Shown here: piece by piece, positions 43,613-50,037 of the stretch
Numbering within the stretch: position 1 is the stretch's first letter
Layout: each line of letters begins with the position of its first letter
Source of the DNA: Desulfoscipio geothermicus DSM 3669
GTDB lineage: Bacteria > Bacillota > Desulfotomaculia > Desulfotomaculales > Desulfallaceae
Reading direction: 5' to 3'
Length of the DNA: 64,000 nt
NCBI RefSeq assembly: GCF_900115975.1
Contig: NZ_FOYM01000016.1
Coordinates: 20,871 to 84,870, forward strand
Notes under the pieces: generated by a model
Databases searched by the model: none
The model's input: only the letters and a program-made list of their open reading frames with translations
Told to the model about the DNA's origin: nothing
Translations under genes and position numbers: made by a program

Positions 43613-44671
43613 ATGAAAAACCTGTTAGTTATGGGTAACCCGGGTAGTGGAAAAACTGCTATAGCCCTGGGTTTAGCGTTAAAATTCAAAGACATGGGCT
43701 ACCGGGTGGGGTATTTTAAGCCGGTGGACAACGGTAGAAAGTCAGCCTCCGGGAAGGTACCCGGCGGGGATGCCGTTTTGATGAAGCATGTGCTGGATAT
43801 GGAAGTCCCGGTGGGAATTATCAGCCCGGTTATGGCGGGACCGTCTTACCTGACCCGGTTTGGCGAAAACGCTACCAATTTGCAAGATATCAAGGGCGCC
43901 TATTCAGAAGTGGCCCGCGATTGTGACATCGTGCTGGTGGAGGGGGCCGTTTACCCATACGCCCTGGCTGCCGTCGGCCTGGATGCGACCGCGATGGCTC
44001 GCGAACTTGATGCCAAAATATTGACTGTCCAGCAGGTGGAAGACGATTACAGCCTGGATCAGGCGCTGTTTTACAACCGGTACCTGGCCGGACAGCAGGT
44101 GCCGTCTGCAGGCACAGTTTTCAGCAATGTGCCCCGGCCGCTGCTGGCCAAAACGGAGGGCGTTTTCCGCCCGGCCATGGAAGAAGACGGGTTTAACATT
44201 ACCGGTATTATTCCCAGCCGGCCGGAAATTTCCTCACCAACCGTTGAAGAATACCGGGAGAGGCTGGGCGGTGAAGTCCTGGTGGGCCAGGAAAAGATGG
44301 GCCGGCTGGTGGAAGATGTCGTGGTAGGCGCCATGACCATGGAAAGTGCCCTTTCTTACCTGCGCCGGGCGGCCAACAAGGCCGTGGTCATGGGCGGGGA
44401 CCGGTCGGACCTGGCCCTGGCGGCGCTGGAGACCCACACTTCGGTGTTGATTCTTACCGGCGGGCTATACCCCGACGTACGAGTACTGGCTCGGGCCGGG
44501 GAAAAGGGAGTGCCCGTGATCCTGACTTACCAGGATACCTATACGGTGATCGAAATGGTCTCCCACCTGTCCAGGCACCTCAAGCCCAATGACAAAGTCG
44601 GCATAGCCATAGCCAAAGAAAATGTCGAACAGTATTGCGACTACCAATCTGTTCTTGAATCATTGGCGTAG
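43613..44671 (+). CDS. P-loop/DRTGG-domain protein (BioD-Pta N-terminal-like)
   Basis: A 352-residue protein. The N-terminal half is a dethiobiotin-synthetase-like P-loop fold (LLVMGNPGSGKTAIALGLA, GYFKPVDNG, VLVEGAV); the C-terminal half from about residue 210 resembles the DRTGG domain found before phosphotransacetylase in Pta (VVVGAMTMESALSYLRR...KAVVMGGDRSDLALAAL). It has no catalytic Pta domain. Start ATG 43613, seven bases after GAGGTG that overlaps the upstream stop. Tight coupling to the acyl-CoA synthetase suggests a sensor or regulator of acyl-phosphate/CoA metabolism. Confidence 0.85.
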   Translation: MKNLLVMGNPGSGKTAIALGLALKFKDMGYRVGYFKPVDNGRKSASGKVPGGDAVLMKHVLDMEVPVGIISPVMAGPSYLTRFGENATNLQDIKGAYSEVARDCDIVLVEGAVYPYALAAVGLDATAMARELDAKILTVQQVEDDYSLDQALFYNRYLAGQQVPSAGTVFSNVPRPLLAKTEGVFRPAMEEDGFNITGIIPSRPEISSPTVEEYRERLGGEVLVGQEKMGRLVEDVVVGAMTMESALSYLRRAANKAVVMGGDRSDLALAALETHTSVLILTGGLYPDVRVLARAGEKGVPVILTYQDTYTVIEMVSHLSRHLKPNDKVGIAIAKENVEQYCDYQSVLESLA

Positions 44672-44681
44672 TGGAACCTGC

Positions 44682-44737
44682 AAAAAGGGGACTGGCTTCT
44701 TTTTCGTTTTTTGAAAAAGGTACCTGTCCCCTTTTTG
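44682..44737. repeat. GGGGACAGG palindromic repeat, copy 5
   Basis: AAAAAGGGGACTGGC at the left and TACCTGTCCCCTTTTT at the right flank TCTTTTTCGTTTTTTGAAAAAG. It starts 11 bases after the P-loop/DRTGG gene. Confidence 0.87.
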
Positions 44738-44799
44738 CTTTTTACTTCTGAAGGAAAGCGGGCCAACAATTAAAATGTGATTTTCCTATACCTGCCCGG

Positions 44800-45036
44800 T
44801 CAACGCTGCTCTGCGATATACCGGGTGGCCGCCTCCACGATTTGTCTTTTAACTTCTTCCCGGTACGCCGGGGGAATGTTTTCGCTGACCGGTATGTTGT
44901 TATGTTCAGCTTGCCTGTGGTATTCTACAATGCCGTCGCCTATCAGGCGTTCACCTTCGGTGACCCGGTAATGTATAATATAGCTGGGGTCGATGGAATT
45001 ATCTTTGTCTACCCGGACGGAAACATTGTATGTCAT
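44800..45036 (-). CDS. Small protein of unknown function, 78 residues
   Basis: Not recognised. The start is ATG 45036 with AGGAGGT upstream, which makes it a real gene candidate. It reads MTYNVSVRVDKDNSIDPSY, then a YRVTEGERLIGDGIVEYH strand pair and a C-terminal helix PPAYREEVKRQIVEAATRYI. No membrane helix or cysteine. It stands alone between a palindromic repeat and a divergent HAD gene. Confidence 0.7.
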   Translation of the reverse strand: MTYNVSVRVDKDNSIDPSYIIHYRVTEGERLIGDGIVEYHRQAEHNNIPVSENIPPAYREEVKRQIVEAATRYIAEQR

Positions 45037-45216
45037 TTTCGTCAAACCTCCTGTTTTTCTCATATTGTTTCCTGGCGGCCGGTTTTCATAAACATGCTTT
45101 TAACTCGGCTTAATTGGGTTGACCAATTAAAAAGGAAATAACGGGCGGGGCAGCGAAAGTAAGTTTTGGCTTGATATTTTGAAGCAGGTCAATGTTACAG
45201 GTAAGGGGGATCACAA

Positions 45217-45975
45217 TTGCCTTTACTGAAGGCGGGTAGTAAAGAATTTAACTGTCAAGCAGTGTTGTTTGATAAAGACGGTACTTTGCTGGATTTTAAG
45301 GTAATGTGGTTGGAGTGGTCCAGGTATATGATAGATGAAATCCTGGCTGCCGTTAACCACGGGGTGTTGTCGCGGGAGGTTTTGGAGCAGGCCATGGGGA
45401 TTGATATGGCGAACTGGCACGTGGACCCGGATGGTCCGCTGGCGGGGGGGACGATGTCCGGCTTGCGGTCTGCCCTTGTCATGGTAATGCGGGAATCCGG
45501 AATGTCTGAAGAAACGGCACATGATTTGGTCACCGAAGTGTCCCGGCGTTCTGAAACAGCCATGGATTGGGAGTCGCTGACCAGGCCGGTGCCGGGGCTG
45601 AAGGTACAACTGGAAAGTTTGCGGCGCAACGGTTTCAGGCTGGCGGTGGTGACGGCGGATGTAACTGAACGGGCACAATTGTCCATGGTTTCTTTGCAAT
45701 TAAATGATTTCTTTGACGTTGTGATCGGAGCGGACCTGGTGAAAAACTCCAAGCCCGCCCCGGATATGGCCCTGCTGGCCTGCCGCCTGCTGGGCGTGGC
45801 GCCGGGACAGGCGGTGGTAATCGGTGATACGCCGCGGGATATCCAGATGGCCAGAGACGCCGGCGCAGGCAGTATCGGGGTGCTGTCGGGGGTCTGCACC
45901 CGGGAACAACTGGCCGGCGCCGGCGCGGATGCTGTAATTGAATCAGTGGCGGCACTGGGTTGGCAGAATGCGTAG
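45217..45975 (+). CDS. HAD family phosphatase
   Basis: A 252-residue haloacid dehalogenase-type hydrolase. Motif I is VLFDKDGTLLDF (nucleophile Asp), motif II VVTAD, motif III lysine near LVKNSKPAPD, and motif IV VIGDTPRDIQMARDAG. An alpha-helical cap lies between residues 30 and 105. It resembles phosphoglycolate phosphatase-like enzymes, but the substrate is not certain. Start TTG 45217 after AGGTAAGGGGG. Downstream is a half palindrome of the GTTGAAAG family. Confidence 0.9.
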   Translation: MPLLKAGSKEFNCQAVLFDKDGTLLDFKVMWLEWSRYMIDEILAAVNHGVLSREVLEQAMGIDMANWHVDPDGPLAGGTMSGLRSALVMVMRESGMSEETAHDLVTEVSRRSETAMDWESLTRPVPGLKVQLESLRRNGFRLAVVTADVTERAQLSMVSLQLNDFFDVVIGADLVKNSKPAPDMALLACRLLGVAPGQAVVIGDTPRDIQMARDAGAGSIGVLSGVCTREQLAGAGADAVIESVAALGWQNA

Positions 45976-45988
45976 AATCGCAACCATG

Positions 45989-46002
45989 CAACACCCGGCA
46001 CC
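45989..46002. repeat. Half copy of the GTTGAAAG palindrome family
   Basis: CAACACCCGGCACC matches the outer 14 bases of the right arm of the 27634-27694 palindrome. The inner part and the left arm are missing. It lies between the converging HAD and DUF815 genes. Confidence 0.6.
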
Positions 46003-46007
46003 AAAGT

Positions 46008-47348
46008 TTAATTCCTTTCCAGGGCCAGTTGCCCTTCCAGGTGGTCGATGAACTGGCGGGCGGCCCGGGGTGAGCGTCCGTTATGCCACATCGACCATTG
46101 CAGCGCGCGCCGGCGCAATTCATCCTGCTCCAACGCGAGGTCGCGCTGTCGGGCCAGCCCGACAGCGATTTGCAGAAAAAGTTCCTGGTCCGGAGTGGGA
46201 AAAATGACGGTCATGCCAAAACGGTCGGCCAGGGACAGCTTTTCCTGCACCGAGTCCATGGCGTGGATTTCCCGCCCGGCGGTGTTTCGTTCCCGGTCAG
46301 CGAAGGTTTCCCGTACCAGATGGCGGCGGTTGGATGTGGCGTAAATTATTACGTTGTCGGGCCGCGCTTCGACGCCTCCCTCCAGCAGCGCTTTGAGGTC
46401 CTTGTAAACCGTTTCGTTTTCTTCAAAGGACAAGTCGTCCACAAACAAGATAAACCGGTGTTTGCGCCGGCGCAATTCTTCAATTATGGCCGGGAATTGT
46501 GCCAGCTGCCGCCTGGGTACTTCCACCAGACGCAGGCCCCGGGGCCAGTATTCGTTGAGCAGTGCCTTAACTGTGGAGGATTTTCCGGTGCCCCGGTCGC
46601 CGTAAAGCAGGATGTTGTTTGCGGGGTAGCCGTGCAAAAACTGCCGGGTGTTGTTGATGATTTCTTCCCGGATGTCCCGGTACCCGATCAATTTATCCAG
46701 GCTGACCGGGTCGGGCCGGCTGATGCCGTGCAGGGAACCGTTTTGCCACTTGAAGGCGATGTAACGGCTGTAAATGCCGCAGCCGCAGGCGGCGTAATGA
46801 TCTCCCAGCAGGCCGGCGAGCCTGTCCCACTGTGATTCGGCGGCCATTTTTTCTTTTACTTGCAGCAGCCGGCGGGCGAAGGCGGCGGGCTGTTCCGGCA
46901 AAGGCGGGGGAGCTGTCCACAACGGTAATTGCCCGGCTTCGCCGGGTAAGGCTGAAGACCGGTGGATCAACTGCTCGGTGGCGTCCCGTATAATTACTGT
47001 ATTTAATTGAAAAGCCTGTTGTAAAATCAGCAAATCCCTTTTAACCGCCGGCAAAAAAACTGTGTAATCGGCTCCCGGCGTATATGCCGCCCGGCTAAAA
47101 GGGTTGTCGTCGTGAATTATCAGATTCAGCAAGTGGTTCTGCCAGGCATCGCATCCTTCCAGGGGGTTGCAGGTCCCGGCCAGCAGGTGATATACCCCGG
47201 CGTAGGTTTGGGCCGGGTGTGCCGTTTCGCCCGGGCCGGCGAGTGCTTCCAGGTGTTCTTGAAAGGCCTGCATAACACAATCCCGTAAAATGTTGCGATA
47301 AAGGGTTAAACTTTTTAAGTTAAATAAAATGGTACGTAAACCGGGCAT
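46008..47348 (-). CDS. DUF815 family ATP-binding protein
   Basis: A 446-residue AAA-type protein. Walker A is LLYGDRGTGKSSTVKALL, Walker B is FILFVDDLSFEENE, and IIYATSNRRHLVRE is the sensor region, all matching DUF815. The first 180 residues are poorly conserved and helical. The function is unknown. Start ATG 47348 with AAAGAGGT seven bases upstream; a GTG six codons earlier lies in front of that site. Single gene, converging on the HAD gene. Confidence 0.88.
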   Translation of the reverse strand: MPGLRTILFNLKSLTLYRNILRDCVMQAFQEHLEALAGPGETAHPAQTYAGVYHLLAGTCNPLEGCDAWQNHLLNLIIHDDNPFSRAAYTPGADYTVFLPAVKRDLLILQQAFQLNTVIIRDATEQLIHRSSALPGEAGQLPLWTAPPPLPEQPAAFARRLLQVKEKMAAESQWDRLAGLLGDHYAACGCGIYSRYIAFKWQNGSLHGISRPDPVSLDKLIGYRDIREEIINNTRQFLHGYPANNILLYGDRGTGKSSTVKALLNEYWPRGLRLVEVPRRQLAQFPAIIEELRRRKHRFILFVDDLSFEENETVYKDLKALLEGGVEARPDNVIIYATSNRRHLVRETFADRERNTAGREIHAMDSVQEKLSLADRFGMTVIFPTPDQELFLQIAVGLARQRDLALEQDELRRRALQWSMWHNGRSPRAARQFIDHLEGQLALERN

Positions 47349-47426
47349 TGATAATACCTCTTTCACTGGTAATATAACTTTATACTAAACCATTATATAA
47401 CTGTACCGGTGAAATTAACAATGGAG

Positions 47427-47485
47427 AAAAAAGGGGGACAGGCACCTTTTTCAAAATGCGAAAAAGGAGCCAGTCCCCTTTTTTT
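47427..47485. repeat. GGGGACAGG palindromic repeat, copy 6
   Basis: AAAAAAGGGGGACAGGCACC at the left and GGAGCCAGTCCCCTTTTTTT at the right flank TTTTTCAAAATGCGAAAAA. It lies between the DUF815 gene and the CBS-domain gene. Confidence 0.87.
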
Positions 47486-47557
47486 GGTTAAGCTCATAAT
47501 GAGGGATTTGTAAGGGATGGCTTTTTTTTGTTGACCCGTGCAGTAAAAGGAAAACGT

Positions 47558-47581
47558 AAAAACCCCGGTCCGGCACCGGGG
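47558..47581 (-). terminator. Terminator of the CBS-domain gene
   Basis: On the minus strand CCCCGGT and ACCGGGG (47581-47563) form a 7-bp stem with a 5-base loop, followed by TTTTTACGTTTT. It starts right at the stop codon of the gene. Confidence 0.85.
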
Positions 47582-47582
47582 A

Positions 47583-48092
47583 TTACTTTGGCGGGGCATT
47601 ATCAAACAGTTTTTTTATAAAGGGTATCAGGTCAATGGGTCTGACAACACCCACTACTTCATTCTGGCTGTTAACCACCGGTGTTATGGTTATGCGGTGG
47701 CTCAGGATAATTTCCGCCACTTTTCCGGGAGAATCATTTTCATGCACGGAAACTTGCACCATCGGCTTAATGCATTTCTTGATCGGGGTGTCCTTAATTA
47801 ACTGTATCCCCTCCAGGAAAAAGAAATCAGGACGGCTGACAGTGCTGAAAATGCCCAATAATCCCCCCGCTCTGGGGGCTAATTTGCTTATGGCCTCAAA
47901 TATGTTTCTCAATGTCAGAAACCCTGCTATGTTGTTGTTATCGTTCATCACAACCAGCCAGCGATACCCCTTTTCCTTGGACATCCGGTGGATGATATTG
48001 ACAGCTTCATGCAGGGTTGTGTTATCGTTGACGTGCGGGTAATCGGATAACGGGATCATGTAGTCTTTGATTGTTTTTGCTTTTTCTTTCAC
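47583..48092 (-). CDS. CBS-domain pair protein
   Basis: A 169-residue protein of two CBS repeats: DYMIPLSDYPHVNDNTTLHEAVN to AGFLTLRNIFEAI, then CIKPMVQVSVHENDSPGKVAEI to VVGVVRPIDLIPFIKKLF. CBS pairs bind adenine nucleotides. A hydrophobic stretch between them (GGLLGIFSTVSRPDFFFLEG) is unusual in length. Its partner is unknown. Start GTG 48092 after AAGGAGGT, with its own terminator, so monocistronic. Confidence 0.9.
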   Translation of the reverse strand: MKEKAKTIKDYMIPLSDYPHVNDNTTLHEAVNIIHRMSKEKGYRWLVVMNDNNNIAGFLTLRNIFEAISKLAPRAGGLLGIFSTVSRPDFFFLEGIQLIKDTPIKKCIKPMVQVSVHENDSPGKVAEIILSHRITITPVVNSQNEVVGVVRPIDLIPFIKKLFDNAPPK

Positions 48093-48285
48093 CCCGGGTA
48101 CCTCCTTGTAAAGTTTATATATGTGTTAAACTATAAAGAAATGTTGTTTTGCTGGCAATACTTATCCTTTTTAAAGCATTTATTTCAATGTAAATTGTGA
48201 TTTTCGGGTGTCGATATTTTCACAAGATTTTATAAAAACAGTGGGAACGGTTTACCGGGTTGAGCTGCCTGTTGGGGGGGGGAAT

Positions 48286-49170
48286 ATGCAAGAGCTGGTT
48301 TATCATATTGATCAAGACGATGCCGGCGGGACAGTGGGCGGTTTGCTTCGCCGAAAAGGATTTTCCCGCACTTTAATCCGCGGGCTGAAGAGGGCGGGGG
48401 AGGTGTTGCTGAATGACGTGCCGGTGTATATGCGGGAGCGGGTGAGCGCGGGGGATGTATTGACGGTTAAACTGCCGCCCGACGGGGCAACTAAACTGGA
48501 GCCGGAAAGGCACCCGCTGGAAATATTGTACGAAGATGCGGACTTACTGGCGGTAAACAAACCGGCGGGTATGCTGGTGCACCCGGTTGGCTGCGAGCAG
48601 CGCGGCACCCTGGCCAACGCTGTGCTTTATCACTGGCGGGTAAGGGGAGTGGAGGCCCGGTTCAGGCCGGTTTATCGCCTGGACCGGGATACTTCGGGCA
48701 TTGTGTTGGTGGCCGTCGGGCATTTTGCGGCACAGCAGCTGGCCCGCCAGTTGACAACGGGAACCCTGTGCCGGCGTTACCTGGCGGTGGTGGAAGGCTT
48801 ACCCGGCTCCCGGGGGACCATAGATTTGCCCCTGGCCTTGCAGCCCGGCGCCACGGCCCGGTGGATGGTGGCGCCGGGTGGAAAGAGGGCGGTCACCCAC
48901 TACCGGGTGGTCAGGAAGCTCCGGGGGGCCGCGCTACTGTCCCTGGAACTGGAAACCGGACGCACCCATCAAATTCGGGTGCACATGAGCCACGGCGGTC
49001 ACCCTTTGGTGGGGGACGCCCTGTACGGTGGGGATACCGCGCTGCTGGACAGGCAGGCCCTGCATGCTGCCTTCATTGCCTTCAATCACCCGCGCACCGG
49101 CGTACCGGTCAAACTGTGCAGCCCGCTTCCGGCGGACATGCGTGGACTGGTACAGCAGTTGCTGCCCTGA
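48286..49170 (+). CDS. RluA/RluD family pseudouridine synthase
   Basis: A 294-residue RNA pseudouridine synthase. An S4-like N-terminal part (GLLRRKGFSRTLIRGLKR) precedes the catalytic domain with YRLDRDTSGIVLVA (catalytic Asp) and LETGRTHQIRVHMSHGGHPLVGD. It could modify 23S rRNA or tRNA; the site cannot be told. Start ATG 48286 after GGGGGGGG; the frame extends further upstream without an SD. Confidence 0.92.
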   Translation: MQELVYHIDQDDAGGTVGGLLRRKGFSRTLIRGLKRAGEVLLNDVPVYMRERVSAGDVLTVKLPPDGATKLEPERHPLEILYEDADLLAVNKPAGMLVHPVGCEQRGTLANAVLYHWRVRGVEARFRPVYRLDRDTSGIVLVAVGHFAAQQLARQLTTGTLCRRYLAVVEGLPGSRGTIDLPLALQPGATARWMVAPGGKRAVTHYRVVRKLRGAALLSLELETGRTHQIRVHMSHGGHPLVGDALYGGDTALLDRQALHAAFIAFNHPRTGVPVKLCSPLPADMRGLVQQLLP

Positions 49171-49180
49171 AAATTACTGC

Positions 49181-49483
49181 CTAGTACCAGCTAAAAATAT
49201 AAATCAGTACAAAAATTACCCCGGCCAGGATGGTGAGCAGAAAACACAGGCCGTTGCGCAGCAGTTTTCGCAAAAGGGCCAGTTCGCTTTCCAGCCTGGC
49301 CAGCTTTTCATGCACGCCCAGCCGATTGGTCTCTGTTTCTTTTTTCAGGGCGATAATTTCCATTTCCATGCTGCTGAATTTCTTTTCCGCCGGTAAGAAG
49401 AAGCCGTTTCTTAATGACTGGGCCAGTGAACTGGTCAATTCCGGCGGACTTGTATCCCTATTGAATTCATAAAGCTGGGCCAT
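49181..49483 (-). CDS. Tail-anchored coiled-coil small protein of the dynamin operon
   Basis: A 100-residue protein, last in the dynamin-like operon. The middle (about 38-75) is a charged heptad-like helix (MEMEIIALKKETETNRLGVHE) and the C-terminus is a single hydrophobic segment (residues 78-100, FLLTILAGVIFVLIYIFSWY), so it is likely tail-anchored in the membrane. Not recognised as a family. It starts five bases after the upstream gene, suggesting translational coupling. It could recruit the soluble GTPase to the membrane; that is inference. Confidence 0.75.
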   Translation of the reverse strand: MAQLYEFNRDTSPPELTSSLAQSLRNGFFLPAEKKFSSMEMEIIALKKETETNRLGVHEKLARLESELALLRKLLRNGLCFLLTILAGVIFVLIYIFSWY

Positions 49484-49488
49484 GTGTT

Positions 49489-49764
49489 TTACACTCCCCC
49501 GGATGCCTGGTTGATGGCGTCCCTGATGGCGGACAGTACCAGCAGTGGTATTTCTTCCACTTTTTGTTCCAGACCGGTAACTCGTTCTTTGAGTTCCTCA
49601 ATACCGGCCTGGTCCTGCTTGCGCATTTCCTCCAGCATGCTCATCAACCTGCTGTTTTCAGTTAATACCGGCTGGACAAATTTCGCCTTGAGGCCTATTA
49701 AAATATCGGTTAAAATAGTCTGCACCTCGTCTTTTTGTCCCTGAAACAGGTTTGCTGCCGTCAT
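49489..49764 (-). CDS. Phasin-like helical small protein of the dynamin operon
   Basis: A 91-residue, almost wholly helical protein. MTAANLFQGQKDEVQTIL leads into a heptad pattern (LMSMLEEMRKQDQAGIEELKERV, then GLEQKVEEI) and ends in an amphipathic helix. Not recognised; it recalls phasin-type helices only in general character. Start ATG 49764 with AAAGGAGG upstream. Second-last gene of the operon headed by the double dynamin. Confidence 0.75.
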   Translation of the reverse strand: MTAANLFQGQKDEVQTILTDILIGLKAKFVQPVLTENSRLMSMLEEMRKQDQAGIEELKERVTGLEQKVEEIPLLVLSAIRDAINQASGGV

Positions 49765-49787
49765 TAGAATCCTCCTTTGCCCCAATT

Positions 49788-49973
49788 TTATATTTTTTTA
49801 AGCGCCTGTTTGAAAGACTCCAGGAAATCCCTGGTTTGTCGCATGCGGTTTTCATGGATAACCCGGGCCAGTTCCTCCGTTAAATCGCGTTTAATTTCCT
49901 GGCCGGTGCTGTCGCTGACCTCCCTGATAATTTTGCGCAGCCGTTCATCGAGTGCTCGGGCGTTCTGCATCAT
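49788..49973 (-). CDS. Small helical protein of the dynamin operon
   Basis: A 61-residue helical protein with balanced charge (MMQNARALDERLRKIIREV...LARVIHENRMRQTRDFLESF). Not recognised. Start ATG 49973 with GGGAGGGA upstream. It lies 64 bases after the dynamin-like gene and 23 bases before the next small gene. Together the three small genes look like partners of the GTPase. Confidence 0.7.
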   Translation of the reverse strand: MMQNARALDERLRKIIREVSDSTGQEIKRDLTEELARVIHENRMRQTRDFLESFKQALKKI

Positions 49974-50037
49974 TGATCCCTCCCGGTGAGTTGCGGGCAA
50001 GCCGCTAAAATATACCGGCTTGTTGAACCCCTATTCT

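Noticed and set aside
15982..47485. CRISPR array from the recurring palindromes
   Set aside because: The copies are kilobases apart, with genes between them and no regular spacers or cas genes.
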